From Cryoendolithus antarcticus (Eukaryota; Ascomycota; Dothideomycetes; Cladosporiales; Cladosporiaceae): a stretch of 64,000 nucleotides of DNA. Made by a program: the position numbers and the translations under genes. Positions 10,276 to 22,533 of the stretch are shown here, piece by piece (position 1 is the first letter of the stretch; the number at the start of each line of letters is the position of its first letter). The stretch is taken from positions 930,001 through 994,000 of the forward strand of contig NAJO01000005.1 in NCBI GenBank assembly GCA_002077065.1. The letters are read 5' to 3'. Below the pieces are notes generated by a model. The model searched no databases, was not told where the DNA came from, and saw only the letters and a program-made list of their open reading frames with translations.

Positions 10276-11869
10276 ATGGATCCCCAGCTCCGCATTATTG
10301 TCCAAGGCAAACCAAACGGCAGCATCCCACCTCTGCTGCAGTCAAAGCTAGATTCCACGCCGACCTGCATCGGCGCGTGGTTCAAGACGCTCGGCGCGGA
10401 GGATGAACTTCCTGGAGGCGATCGGTATCTGATAGTACGAGACCAGACGATTTTCGAGCTTGTGCTACGCGTGGTTCAATGGGTCAAGCACGGCGCATAC
10501 GTCCCTTTCCTGCCGGGCAGCCACATCGAGCTGCAGGTCAAGCGTGCAGGAGGCAATGTTGTGGATTTTGACCCACGGCGTCATGGAAACGACAAGGTCC
10601 ACTTCGCTTCTGCTGAGACGCAGAATTACTTCAAGCAGGAGCTGGAGGTTATTGAGCTCGCAACCAATATCAACTGCCAGGAGCTACTGGACTACGCTAT
10701 CCTCAACATCAGACACCGCTATCCGTTCTACACCACAGAGATCGTGGCCGTTCTGCGAAAGATGCGAGATATGCGCACCAGCGAAGAGCAGCCGCTTTTC
10801 CGGGACGCCTACCTTGCGGCTCTTCTCCGTAGTCGCATCGACGAATATAAAGACAAACTGCAAGAGCATCAGGCTTTCCTGGACATGCTTCGCAGTGTCA
10901 CCCCGATCAAGGCACAGTATGAGGTTAGCGTTGCCGTGGCAGATGCTGAACGCTTCGATGCGGCAGCTGCAGAGTTGAGGAAGGGCATGTCGAGGGCGGT
11001 GGAAGTCCAGGCGCTGCTCGGTCACTTGATGGACCACGGCCTCGCTGTCTCAAAGATGCCCGTTCCACTGTCTCCTGCCAAGGATCCAAGACCACAGCGT
11101 CGCCGCGTTGAAGAGGGCGATGCAGTCGAGGCACCTATCCTGGGCACACCGCAGTACGTCAGCAAGGCTCGTCCGAGCCCGCTTCGCTTCGACAAGCCAC
11201 GCGCCTCTGTTGACAGGCTTGACTCCGTACAACCATCAGGAGCGACCTACGACCCATTCCTCCCCATTTCTCACTCTGCTGACGTGCCCGCAATCTCACA
11301 GTCAACCCTCGATCTCGCCGTTGCAAACGCTCTCAGGGACTCGCGTATCATCGTCTTCGCGCGTGACGGACGCGGCGTTCTGCAGCACGACCGCCACGAC
11401 GAGCGGCCCTCGGACCAACACGATCGTAGCTTCCGGTATCATGCCGGTGAGATGCTGGAGTTGATCCCGCAAGACGAAGAGATTGGTATTCGACGGCGGG
11501 ATATCCTGGTACGAAATGCAAGGGGAGAAGTAGGAGCGGTCGGCGCGAGGACAGAGCATCGTGTGGCGCAGGATGTGTTGTTGCAAAGTAAGCCACCTCA
11601 GCCTTCTCTAAGCGATAGTAAGCTGTCTGGATTACTGACAGTACACTACAGCCTTTTCCAGCCAGCGCGAATCCGCCAATCTGAATTCGCCGTTCAAGTA
11701 CACGGGATCCCACAAGCGTGAGAAGTCGGAGGAGCGTGACCAAGCCAGGCATGAGAAACGCAGTCGGAGCAGCAATGGTACTGGTAGCAACGAGACTTAT
11801 ACGCGGGGACCGTGGGTGCCACTCGATCGGGGGGCGAAGCGGACAAAGCGCGATTACCGTAAGTCGTGA
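10276..11869 (+). CDS. Unknown protein with possible BTB-like N-terminus and basic tail
   Basis: The model is join(10276..11587, 11652..11869), 509 aa. The 64-nt intron (GTAAGC..CTACAG) keeps the frame and gives a C-terminus rich in Lys, Arg, Ser and Glu that ends at TGA 11867. The start at 10276 has a strong Kozak context; the frame is open from 10213. Residues of about 20-170 alternate strand-like and helix-like segments (IVRDQTIFELVLRVVQWVKH, ELLDYAILNIRHRYP) and resemble a divergent BTB/POZ-type fold. This is a weak structural impression and not a family match. The middle contains helical and then Pro/Ser-rich stretches. The basic tail suggests nuclear location. No function is assigned. 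Confidence 0.7.
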
Positions 11870-12123
11870 TTGTGGGAGATGAGGAATATACATGCGGTGT
11901 AAAGCAACTATAGTGGCACTACGATAGGCTGCGCTCTGCTGCAAAGCTCAGATCTCTGAGAGCTCGAGACATACGATCTCGATGCTCATGCCAATGGAGC
12001 TACAAAATCCCGTACAATTAGACAATGGAGGGATTCATCAATGTATGTTCTATGTGATCTGACTCGCTTTGCGCCGCAGCCCACAGTGTATGACCAAGAA
12101 ATTCATATGTAAAGCGATCGCGC

Positions 12124-14429
12124 TCATTTCTTCTTCCCCATATCAGCCCTGACAGACCGGTAGAACTCCATGAAGAAGCTGCGCGACTCGAATAAGGGGA
12201 GTATCACACTAATCGCCGTTGAGGCGAACACCCACATGAAGGAGATGATGATCCAAGCCGTGAAGAAGCCTTTGCTGAAGATGTAGTGCGACAGGAACAT
12301 AGGTATTGGGATCTGCAGGAGGGTCAGCGGACTCTCCCATGGGGGCATTTTGCAGCAACTTACGAGGAAGTCCATGATGAATGTCAGAACAAACGACGAG
12401 ACGCATGCGAGTACGAATGCGCCGCGAAGACTTGCTGGGCTGTAGTCGGCGTCGGGATCGATTTGCGCTTCGTTGTCTGGCGTGATCGTACCGCTTGAGG
12501 GCTCGTTGGGAGGAGTAGCAGCAGTGTCGTACTTTTCCTTCTCATCCTCACTGCCGCGCTGTAGCACTTCCGTAGCGGGCTCTGCCTTCGGCTCCACGGC
12601 CAAGTCCTCAAGTGCCGCAGAGTTGATGCTGCGAGTGATCTCCCAGTCGAAATGCTGTGGCTTGATGAGTGACACTACGACCGTCACGATCAGACCAGTC
12701 ATGATGGCTGCCAGATTGCCTGCAAGCGTAGCGTACTCGGTGCCCGTGGAGGCGATACTTATTTCGCCGAAGTACGTCTTCGCTGTGATTAGCCAGGCGG
12801 TCAACCCGGCGCAGAGACCGACAAGAGCTCCCGAGATGGCGCCTGCGGTGCTTTGCTTGTCCCAGGTGATCGCGAAAGCCACTGGGAACACGGCTCCACC
12901 GATGAGAAGACCCATGACCAAGAAGAGCCAGCCGAGATCGATGCCGATAGCGTTCCAGATGCACGCAAAGACGGCCATCGTGATACCAAAAACACAGATG
13001 CACACATGCGAGACAAAGATCAGACTGCTCGGCGAAGCTGAAGGCTTGATGTAGGTCTTGTAGATGTCGAACGTGAGCAGAGACGACACAGCTATGAGCT
13101 CGGCGCTGGCGCACGACGTGACGGCCATGAACAGAACGATCAGCAATGCGACAGCACCGCTGCTGCCGAGTAGGGTGGCGGCGGAGTACGCTGCTGCTAG
13201 ACCGGCGGAGATCTCGCTGCTTGAGGGTACGTTTGGGTACGTAGGGAAGCGTGGGTTGTCTGTGAGAGCCACTGCGGCCAGTCCTAGTGTGGTGCTGAAG
13301 CCGAAGGGGATTGCGAACCAAGCGAGACCGCCCATGATGTAGGCGCGAACCGCTGTCTGCGGCTTCGAAGCTATAGCGCGTTGCCAATATGCTTGGTCAA
13401 GGAAGACGGTTCCAGAGCCCGAGCAAAGCTGAATGATTCCAAAGATTAAGGCTGTTGGTACATTTCAGCATGCGTAGCGCACCATTGACTCGTGGACGGC
13501 CTTACCCAAGTTGCTTTTAAGGGTCATGTATGACCCACCCTCGTTGCCCTCCACGGGTCGTTTGATCGCGGCTTCGCGAAGGAGATCAAACATCCTAGCT
13601 GGACTGCCGATCAGGTCGCTCGTGGCATAGGCGTGGAACATGAAGTAGAGGATGATGACCTGAATACACAGTCAATACTAGGCCGAAGGCGAAGGAAAAA
13701 TGCTCCTTACCATCAGAATCAAAGTGTGGCTGTAGTCGCACAAGAACGTGCTACGTAGCCCACCGAGAATCACATACGTACACACTCCGAGCGCTGTGCG
13801 ATGTCAGTATACCGTAGAATCGTCGCGATGTGGGGAGTGTGTGGCTGGCGTACGAATCAGGAAGATAGCCGCATACACGTTCATGCCCGTCAATGAAGTG
13901 ACGACTGCAGAGCCTCCAAGGAGAAGCTGCGAGCCGACGAGAATGTTCGTCAAAAGTCCGAACTGTGCATCTCGTCAGACTCATCATCACTCGTACAGGG
14001 AGGGATACTCACGAAGAGGAAGATGATATGCGCCACCGTGCCGTAGCGGACCTTGATGATTTCGAGAAAAGTGTGAACCCTAGGGGCATTCATCTTGGTC
14101 TTACAAGCAAGCACGCTGAACATCAAGATCTGGACCGTCGCACCGGCAGCGTACCAGAAAGGTCCAGCGACTCCATAGGTGTAGGCCACGGTAGCTGATT
14201 GGAGCAAAGTCGCAGCCCATGTCCACGCCGAGACGATGCCCGAAGCAATCAGGCCAGGCTTGATGCTGCGACTGGCCGTGTTGAACTCCTCTGATGTCTT
14301 GGTCGAGAAGCGTGTGTATCTGTTCTGAAGGTAGGAGATGCCCACCATCACAAAGGCAAAGAAGAAGCCGACGCCCACAACGACGCCATAGCCGACGCCT
14401 TGCGAGAGGACTGGTCCGGGTGTGCTCAT
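12124..14429 (-). CDS. DUR3: Dur3-type urea/polyamine symporter (SSS family)
   Basis: Six exons, complement(join(12124..12312, 12364..13451, 13506..13659, 13711..13793, 13854..13962, 14013..14429)), 679 aa; yeast Dur3 has 735. The five introns are 50-60 nt and each junction restores conserved sequence, for example [16 protein letters not shown] and [16 protein letters not shown]. The protein has the solute:sodium symporter layout with about 15 hydrophobic segments, the family block [17 protein letters not shown] and the helix after KPQHFDWE. A hydrophilic Glu/Pro loop of about 70 residues precedes the last three spans. Dur3 proteins are plasma-membrane H+ symporters for urea, and in yeast also for polyamines. 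They are normally induced under nitrogen limitation. Two AGATAA motifs lie upstream of the start. Confidence 0.93.
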
Positions 14430-14626
14430 GGTGGGCAGATTGAAGCTTGAGAAGTCCCAAAAGAGGAGATGAAGAGGAGAGCAATGAAGTGCTTAACACG
14501 AAAGGTGTGTAGAGACTCAACACATTACTACTGTACCTACATGGACCACCACTGAAACACCACAGCATCCCAATGACATCAGGCGCCGGCATCGACCAAA
14601 TGTGCCGAGCATAGATTGTTGCTGAA

Positions 14627-14632
14627 AGATAA
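14627..14632 (+). promoter_or_regulatory. GATA-type motif upstream of the urea symporter
   Basis: AGATAA about 200 nt upstream of the DUR3-type start. It matches the HGATAR site of fungal nitrogen GATA factors (AreA/Nit2). A second AGATAA is at 14858-14863. Such hexamers also occur by chance, so regulation is an inference based mainly on what is known for urea permeases. Confidence 0.3.
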
Positions 14633-14857
14633 AGCGCCGTTGTCAAGTCAGATACACGACCTGACCCTCGATCAGAGCGTCGGATAGCCATATGCAGCAG
14701 GTGTCAAACAGCTCCACGTGCTGCTGAACCGCACGGCCCGCTCGATATGCGATGCTAGATGATCGCAAGTGACATACGCAGTGCTTGTGTTCATGTAGTG
14801 TGTGCGTGTGTGCGCACGATTGCGGCTCCTACGACTGGGATGCGCGATAGGCGTCGA

Positions 14858-14863
14858 AGATAA
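14858..14863 (+). promoter_or_regulatory. Second GATA-type motif upstream of the urea symporter
   Basis: AGATAA about 430 nt upstream of the symporter start. Paired GATA sites are common in AreA-controlled promoters. The evidence is motif match only. Confidence 0.25.
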
Positions 14864-15145
14864 CGACTCGATCAGTCCGATCTGCGTCGGACTTACGTTT
14901 GTGCGGAGCACTTCATCAGTCATGCTGATCTTTTTCGGCCAGAAGGTATTGAAAGCCTCGAACGGCATATGCGCTCCCGGTTTTGCTTCACACGGTAATG
15001 CCTGTGCCTCCATGTGGTGAGACAAACGTATGCTGCATTGCGAAGACGCAGGACCATGTCTCCGTTTCGAATCTCAGGCAGTTCGTATTGGCTACACTGC
15101 TTGTGCTAGCGTAAGGATGGCGAGGCGCATTTGATGAACTTCAGT

Positions 15146-16985
15146 TCAATCATCAGGATATTCGTCCTTGATATTGCTGACAAAGGCCTTAATTTCGTCG
15201 TCCCATCGGTTGAAGTACCGACCCGCAAGGTCCATTAGCGGCGCTGCAGGCTTGTGCTCGAGTATATTGATGTTCTCTTCCGCCACATAGCGGACGCTCT
15301 TGTCGTCGGCGCTTTGTACCATGTCAGTGAACGCACCTTGACCAAGACTGAAATTACTGGACGACTCACACAATGTGATAGAACGGCTGGTTCCTCCCTC
15401 TCGGCAGGTCGTCAACCCTCATCTGCTGAATCCACCGATCCTCAGCACTGCACTTTACATCCCACCCAATGACGAATCCCTCATAAGGATACCGCTTGTG
15501 ATGGAAGTACTGGCCGACCTTGTACCGTAGATGGCTCGTCGCTGCACTCCTCGGACTTGGCGCCTTCTTGTTTTGATCCGCCTTGCGGGCAGCAGTGATG
15601 AGGTGCATCAAGACATGCAGCTCTCGCTCACTATCGAACATCGGCACGAGGGTGTGCTCGATGAAAGATAGGTCTTCGGGGAAGTGCGTCTGATAGTGCT
15701 CGATCAGATATGGCAGGACTTGCCGCCTGCGATGGAGGGTCTGGTTCGGGTTGCTGTCGCCCAATATCATCATCGACCAAAGCATGCTGTACCACGCTGC
15801 ATCAACATCAGGCTGCCCGGATGGTCGTCCGCCGATAGCTTGCTGGTTCTGCCGAACTTCTTGCACCGAATTCATGATGTTTCGCCCAGTCCTGAGTGCG
15901 ACCTCGAGGTTTGACGTGGAGCCTAGATGGTATGCGTGCTGAGGTGGCTGGACACCCATCTGAATGAGTCGTCGCGTGAGACTGTCCCGCGGAACCTCAT
16001 CACTGGTCCGCCACGGATCCATGTGCATGAGCTCATCCGCGGATTCGGGCGTAAGTTCGCCACTATCTTCACGCCGTTTGCCGTCGAGTGTGACATCGCT
16101 CGGCGCCTCGATGACTGCGTGTACGTGATATGGGTAATTGGACGGCTTCGCGTTGACTCCCAGTCGCCTTGCTACAGCGCAGTATATCGCCACGGACTGC
16201 AATGGCAGACTGCTGTGTACAGAGTCAAACAGCGCGATACTGATGAAGTTGTTGCGCAGCGCGTGGTAGTCATGCTCATTCGGGTTGCCGACCAATTGCT
16301 CCGAGCGCAAGTACTTCGCTACTCGGATCGCCTTGACGCGAATGCTGAGCGCATCGAACTCGGGATCCCGCGCTCGTATTCCAGCCGCAAGCCTGTCAAG
16401 CTCTTTCTCGACATCGGACAAGTCGCCGCGTTTGCCAGTGAGCACGAACAAGTCGTATGCGCCCAAGACTTCTTCCAGCGCCACCATCTGCCGCTTCTGC
16501 ACTCTCGCCCACTTCTCAAGCGCAGTTCCGCGATGAAGCTGTCCCAGTACAGCATTAGCATAATACCGTCTTGCAAGCACATCCTCCGCATCGTCTGGGG
16601 TATCATCCCTCAGTGCTAGGAACAAATCCTTGATCCCGTACCCAAAATTCGAGATCTCTTCAATACGCTGTATGCGATACTGCTGCGTGCCAAGCAGCGC
16701 TTCGAAGTTTGCCAGAGCCTGCTTGTCCACCATTGCGCGCTCATTGTAGATCTGTCGCCATTTTGTCTGCACTGGCGGTGCATGCAGACGCTCGTCGATG
16801 TCGTCCTTGTCCTGCCAGTAGTGCCATCTTTGGCGGCAATGTCGTCGCCATACTAGTGGCTCGTAGGTGATTTTGTTGCAGGCTCTGCATGTACTGCCAA
16901 AAGCGAGGGTAGCATCGGGTGGGAGGTAGAAGACTATGGCCTCGAGGAGCTCATCGGGCAGGTTGCGGAAGGATGAGCTGTCCAT
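15146..16985 (-). CDS. FBXO21-like F-box protein with transglutaminase-like and YccV domains
   Basis: The model is complement(join(15146..15311, 15370..16985)), 593 aa. The 58-nt intron joins FYHIV to ADDKSVRYVAEEN. Residues of about 5-50 form an F-box (FRNLPDELLEAIVFYLPPD). The central part (FISIALFDSVHSSLPLQSVA, then CAVARRLGVNA) fits the transglutaminase-like SirB1 region of FBXO21. The last 110 residues (HLRYKVGQYFHHKRYPYEG, then GFVIGWD) form a YccV-like/HspQ beta domain. In animals FBXO21 is the substrate receptor of an SCF ubiquitin ligase. The same three-domain order occurs in many fungi; targets there are unknown. It is divergent from the Sec14-like gene. Confidence 0.87.
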
Positions 16986-17630
16986 CCTGCTGTGTATCGG
17001 TCGTATCACCCGGTGAGGTTCTGTAGAGATATCGTTGCAAGACTACCTACGTTCACCACCGTCGCCACCTCTTCCACCACCTCGGGCCTACGTCTTCCCG
17101 TCAACAATGATGCATGCACGACAGGTGCTCTCATGTCCGCTCATGACGACATGGCAGAGGGTAGCGCTGTAAGATCTCGCGGCTCATTTGCACACGCACG
17201 TCTCGGCCTGGCCATCCGAACAAGATGCGGGCGGGCAAGATGTTGGTCACGGTGCTGCGGCATATAGAGGAGTGACCATCCCTTCCTGCGCGAAACTCTC
17301 TACCATCGAAAGTCACTACACAGTCAATGGCGTCTCAAACTCCGCCAATGTCCGCTTTCATAAGTGATTATGAAGCAGCCCTCGCGGATTCGGATGCTAC
17401 GGCTACGCGAATCCGCCGTGAAGTCTTGGAGTTACGTCAGGGCCAGTCAGCTCGCATCGAGTGCAGCGCACCAGATCCTATGACCGACAATCCGGGGCCC
17501 GAGAGCAACGGCTCGCACACAGTCAGAGGCTCTCCGTGAGCACGCGAGAGTGAAGTTTCGCACTGCATATCTCCTTTGATCTCCTTGCAACCATTCTCCT
17601 TGCACTCCCTTCGCAGACAATATCAACAGC
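16986..17630. other. Divergent promoter region, F-box gene and Sec14-like gene
   Basis: About 645 nt between two divergent starts. It contains a 70-codon plus-strand ORF (17327-17539) with no recognised domain. If transcribed as part of the Sec14-like leader it would act as an upstream ORF. I do not call it a gene. Confidence 0.4.
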
Positions 17631-19602
17631 ATGTCTCGACCTGATGGCGCCCCACTCCAGCGCGTCGACTCATATCAGGTGCGCAATGCTAGGCAGCCTC
17701 AGGTATGAAGGCACTACTGACACGCGATAGTTTCCCGCTGGTCACGTCGGCCACCTCACAGATGGACAGTTCGGCCAGCTCACCAAGTTCAAGGATCTCT
17801 GCCAGTCCAAAGGATACTGGACGCCGGGGAGTGCCGGTAAACCCGCTAGTCACGATGATGAGACTTTATTGCGATATCTGAGAGCTCGAAAGTTTCTCCC
17901 GAACGAAGCTTTCGCACAGTTCAAGGACACTGAGGACTGGAGAAAGGAGAATCAGATCGATAAGCTGTATGAGACGATCGAGGTCGAGGAGTACGAGAGG
18001 GAGCGGCGGTTGTACCCACAATGGCTTGGTGTGCGAGATAAGCGCGGCATCCCGCTCTACCTCTTCGAAGTGGCCAATCTCGACAGCAAGGCAATGACAG
18101 CACCCGACAAGGCAGCTTCGGGCAAGAAGCACGCGCCGGTGAACACGAAAGTCCCTCCAAAAATGCTGCGTCTGTTTGCTCTTTATGAGAATCTTTGCAC
18201 ATTCGTCCTCCCTCTGTGCTCCGACATTCCCAATCGACCAAATCAGGAGACGCCAATCAGTCAGTCGAACAACATTGTCGACATCTCTGGTGTGGGCTTA
18301 AGGCAGTTCTGGAATCTGAAGCAGCACATGCAGGATGCATCTCTTCTAGCGACCGCTCACTACCCCGAAACACTTGACCGAATATTCATCATTGGCGCAC
18401 CTTCGTTCTTTCCGACCGTGTGGGGTTGGATAAAAAGATGGTGCGTGGTGCAATCCTTCGAAGAGGTGGAGTCTGCCCTTGCGTGAGCTAATACACACCA
18501 CAGGTTTGACCCAGTCACGGTTTCCAAGATCTTCATTCTCTCCGCCGCGAATGCCAACCAAACCCTGCTTCAGTACATCGATAAGGAAAACATTCCTGAG
18601 AAGTATGGAGGTCTACTGCGATTCAAGTTTGGCGACCTGCCGAAGCTCGAGCCTGCGATCGCGAACGAGCTGCAGTGGCAAGAGAACGTGAAGTCGGGAA
18701 ATGCTAGATCATTTCCTACAGGCCCGATACACTGGCGCAAAGACGAGAATGGGAATCTGAACGCTATCGCTGTGGGCACAGAGAACGGCAAGCCTCGCAA
18801 TAGGCTCATTGCTACACTGCCAGCCAAGGTAGCCGCAGCCGTCGAAGAAGCTCCTGCATCGCGACTGATGCCTCCTGCGACTCTCATGCGGACAACGACA
18901 GGTCAGTATTCCACCCACTTGTTGATCGAGACTTCGCGGATCGAAATTGTTGATGGTTGTTGATTGATGGTTGTTAACTGTAAAACAGGAGAGGCGACGC
19001 ATCCTCCGACACCCCCGGATTCTGTCACAGATCGTAGAATGAGCGATCTCGCGGACCACGATGTGGAAGAGCACGCCTCAGGCGAATATACTCCGCCAAG
19101 CACAGTCAGCGGCGAAAGTCAAACACTACCGATTAGAGAAGAGAAGCCCACCACAGCGCCAGAACCCACTCTAGCCTCACCACCCGAGGGCGTCAGGCAG
19201 GGCACCTCAAACACTCGTCTGGAACAACAGGGGCCCACCCATGCTTCAGGGACTTTGGAGCAAGGCACGCCGGAGGTCATACACGGCGCGGCGGGAGACA
19301 AGGTCGCAGTGATGGAGCCATCTACGATTGGTCAAGCTCCGAAAGAGCACCCCGTACCAGAGCCAGAGCATCCTCAGCCAAGCGTTATCGACACTGCGAA
19401 GGAGTACGCTGGCATCGCGTACACCCAAGCAGCTCAGCTGCCGAGCACTGTGCTGGCAGCTGTTGGGCTGGGCGGGCACAAGCCCGAGGAACCAACGCAA
19501 AGTCACCCGGTTGAGGATCCGGCAGTTGACAAACTGGAGTCTCAGACTGTGGAGGAATTCTTGAGGGAGAAGACGAAGAGTGCTGCGGCTGCTTCTGCTT
19601 GA
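17631..19602 (+). CDS. Sec14-like CRAL-TRIO lipid-transfer protein with long C-terminal tail
   Basis: Four exons, join(17631..17678, 17731..18440, 18504..18901, 18989..19602), 589 aa; introns of 52, 63 and 87 nt. The N-terminal CRAL-TRIO-N helices include LLRYLRARKFLPNEAFAQF. The lipid-binding lobe follows, with LYLFEVANLD, VDISGVGLRQFWNLK, YPETLDRIFIIGAPSFFP and FILSAANANQTLLQYI. IPEKYGG is the usual end of the Sec14 fold. The tail of about 230 residues is Pro/Glu/Thr-rich and probably disordered, with a short helical segment (SVIDTAKEYAGIAYTQAAQ) near the end. Sec14-family proteins carry or present phosphatidylinositol and other lipids between membranes. The exact ligand is not predictable here. 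Confidence 0.88.
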
Positions 19603-19900
19603 AGGACGATTGCGATGTGCATTTTGTAGACCATATTCCCCATGAAGCGCTTCTGGAAGGGGAGTGTGCATCGAGTGCTGGGAGTTTGGAGTATTGCATG
19701 ATACGACGAGCTATTGAACCTCTACTCAACCCTTGCTGTCACCACTGCGTTGGCTCTCTAGCTACTTTGATGTCTCGTCATGCCATGCATCTGACACTCT
19801 GGCTCCACTAATTACCGCATTTGGACACCATGGTTACCTCACTCTGCTAAGTCATGTACCTCCTTCTACGATCATCTGTCTCCATCATGTAATCAGAATC

Positions 19901-20720
19901 ATGCCATCCGTACTGATAGTAGGCGCCACTCGCGGGCTCGGCCAAGAGCTCGCAAACCAATACGCCCGCCGTGAGTACTGCGTGTACGGCACCTCGCGCT
20001 CAGACACGAAGCCCAAGGATGCCCATCACGACATTCGCTGGCTGCACGGCGTGGACGTCGGCGAAGAGTCTGCCGGTGAAGCCATCGTCAAGGGTCTGAA
20101 GGGCCACAAAATCGATGTCCTGATTCTGGCAGCTGGTTACTTCGGCAAAGAGAGCTTCGACGAACCGGATTACGCTGCCGAGCTGGAGATGTACAAGATC
20201 TCCGCCATCGGACCCGTATTCATCACTCACGCACTCGTCAAAGCTGATGCACTCAAGCAAGGGAGCAAAGTCATCATTATCTCTTCCGAGGCCGGCTCCA
20301 TCGGTCTTCGCCACGAGAGCGAGGGCGGCGGTAACTTCGGCCATCATGCCAGTAAAGCTGCTAGCAACATGGTCGGCAAGTTGTTGTCTTTCGACCTGAA
20401 GGACAAGGGTATTGCCGTCGGTATGGCGCATCCGGGGTTTATGCGGACGGAGATGACGAAGGGCGTGGGTTTCGATGAATTTTGGGACTCTGGGGGGGCT
20501 GTGACGCCTGATGTAGCTGCGAAGAGCCTTGTTGATTGGGTTGATGAGTTTGGAATTGAGCGGACGGGGGAGTTCTGGGCGCCGAGAGGACCTGGGTAAG
20601 TCTGCGCGGTTTGAGTGACGGCACGAGAGAGCTGACCATGGTTGCAGTGACATCGGGACTGCGGAAGCGACTTTAGGTGACCCTAAGAAGCTACCGACGC
20701 CGTTGCAGCTCCCTTGGTGA
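19901..20720 (+). CDS. Short-chain dehydrogenase/reductase, C-factor-like, with altered active site
   Basis: The model is join(19901..20595, 20648..20720), 255 aa. The 52-nt intron (GTAAGT, branch CTGAC, TGCAG) restores DIGTAEATLG and a normal stop. The Rossmann N-terminus has the SDR motif GATRGLG. LILAAGYFG corresponds to the NNAG strand, SSEAGSIG holds the catalytic Ser, and AHPGFMRTEMTKG is the post-active-site loop. The usual YxxxK active site reads HHASK here, so the catalytic Tyr is replaced by His while Ser and Lys remain. The length fits classical SDRs. Either it uses unusual chemistry, or it is a non-catalytic NAD(P)-binding protein. The substrate is unknown. Confidence 0.85.
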
Positions 20721-21638
20721 CCTACTTGTCTGTATTGATCCTCAGGCCACTTTAGAGTACAGGCTCAGAAGCCAAGTGCATCATCTCCGATTCATGCTCA
20801 TGCTCCGGACACCTGAAGCCCACCCTTCGCACGTATCGACGTCACTACAACGACGGTTACGCCCGCATTAGCAACGCTGGAAGCCATACAACCGTGGCCG
20901 GTCATGTCTCGAGATCTTAGCAAGAAGCTACCGCTTTTGGGATTGAAGCCAGATTCGCTACGCTGGCCAGTTTCTTGAGCAAGCAGAATACCGGAAACCC
21001 CGCAAGCTAAACACGGAAGCGATTTGCGACGCGAGGCGTTTGGGAATGCTCTGTTGAAGCTGTCGAACGTCGCCAGATCCAGCCACCTCGATCGCCAGCC
21101 GGTGTGAACTAGAAGCGCCTCTCGATTAGTGAAGATGTCGTAGGTCTCATCTCTTTGTCTTTCGACCGCTTTTCTCTATCGCGCGCACATCCAAACTCTC
21201 ATGGCGTTCGCAGTCTCTTCGACAAGTGTGAACACCTCCGCTATGGTCTCGACAGCACAGTCGATGAGGACTTTATCTACTTTCACACAACCAGCGGACG
21301 TTCACGCCAGTCACTTGTATCCATGAAGCCTCCTTTTTGTAGACAATAGTCGGCATTCACACTGTTCCTTGTGAATGGGAAAGTTATTCACTTCCAAGGA
21401 CCGGCTTTCAGGCCGCTCCTTCCTTTCCAAAACCACCAACAGAACCACTTCCTCGAGTACTTCTGCCAATTTCTCCTGCACAGTGAATGCAACGCATCGA
21501 CCTCCTCGTTTCTCTCAACACTCCATAGCGTGTACAGCACGTACCTTCCCTCTCAAGTCAGGCAATCAGGCAGATACGGTCCTCTGCGTTACGCCTGCAC
21601 ATTGAAGTCATACCCAGAACACTAGAGAACTTCTCAAC
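20721..21638. other. Intergenic region of about 900 nt with no recognisable gene
   Basis: It lies between the SDR stop and the next plus-strand start. Overlapping 76-84-codon ORFs at about 21371-21625 show no domain or splice support. The region directly before the next ATG is presumably its promoter and leader. Confidence 0.4.
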
Positions 21639-22533
21639 ATGGATCGTAGCAATCCATACTTCGTCGCCCGTAAGGCCGAGAGAACGAAAGGCTCCCGGAC
21701 TGTGCGGCTGCAGAGTTCCCTGGCCCTGCTGCGAGCACCGAGCGTTGAAATTGACCTCGTAAGCTTAGACACCCATGCATGTATCAACGCAAGCCCATCA
21801 CTAACACCTTCAATTACAGTCTGCAGAGACTTGGTACACCTACCCCGAACCACCCACGCAGGACGGCAACGGCGGCTACTGGACTGCACACAGCTACCTT
21901 GCAGTCTCCTTGGCACCGCGCGAGCATGCATTTGCGTCGCCGGCACCTGTAGCAAGCTCTGCGTCGATACTCAACAATCACGCCGATACGGGGTTTAGCG
22001 CCGAGATGACCGAGCAGATCGTGTATTCATCCGGAAGCCATGCAAGGGACGCACAGCGCGATTCTCGCTGGCCACCTCGCGCAGCCATACAGGACCACGT
22101 TCACATGTCACTCGCTCAGGACATGGCGATACTCGGGAGCCAGCAGTTGTCGCAGCCCTTCGGCACAAAATTCCCACGACCAGCTAGTCTCCATCCGCCC
22201 ATGCTACCGCCTCTGTCGCACAGCATCTCCTCCGCGCCAGCTTCGATCACAGCGGGGCATCGCGCAGGCACAGCGCCGACAGCAGACGTCAAGTCACTAG
22301 TCAACGCCGTTCACGCTCTCGCACGAGTGGAGGGCCGGGTACCTCTTCGCAAACATCTACTAGACCCAACAGAGATCAATCCGGCACTGTACACCATCAT
22401 CCGGAAACACTTCTCGAGCAGCACTGGGGTGATGCGGTACGACTCCCCGGTGAGGATGTGGTGTGGAGACACTGCGCTGTTCCCTGAGGAGTGGTGGAAG
22501 TACCTGACCGAAAGCGTGAAGCGGGGAACTTGA
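21639..22533 (+). CDS. Unknown fungal protein, two exons
   Basis: The model is join(21639..21758, 21820..22533), 277 aa. The 61-nt intron (GTAAGC, branch CTAAC, TTACAG) joins PSVEIDL to SAETWYTYPEP in frame. The middle third is Ser/Pro/His-rich and probably disordered. The last 90 residues look like a folded domain with helices and conserved-looking aromatic residues (TIIRKHFSSSTGVMRY, EEWWKYLTESVKRGT). There is no signal peptide or membrane span. I do not recognise the family. The splice site and the protein-like ends support a real gene. Confidence 0.6.

Larger units (their letters stand above)
14430..15145. other. Promoter region of the urea symporter, about 700 nt
   Basis: This lies between the symporter start and the end of the F-box gene, both on the minus strand. 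It holds two AGATAA motifs and a short GT-alternating stretch (14797-14816). No gene-like ORF is present. Confidence 0.45.

Noticed and set aside
17327..17539. 70-codon ORF upstream of the Sec14-like gene
   Set aside because: The sequence is fairly protein-like but has no domain. It could be an upstream ORF, but the evidence is too thin for a gene call.
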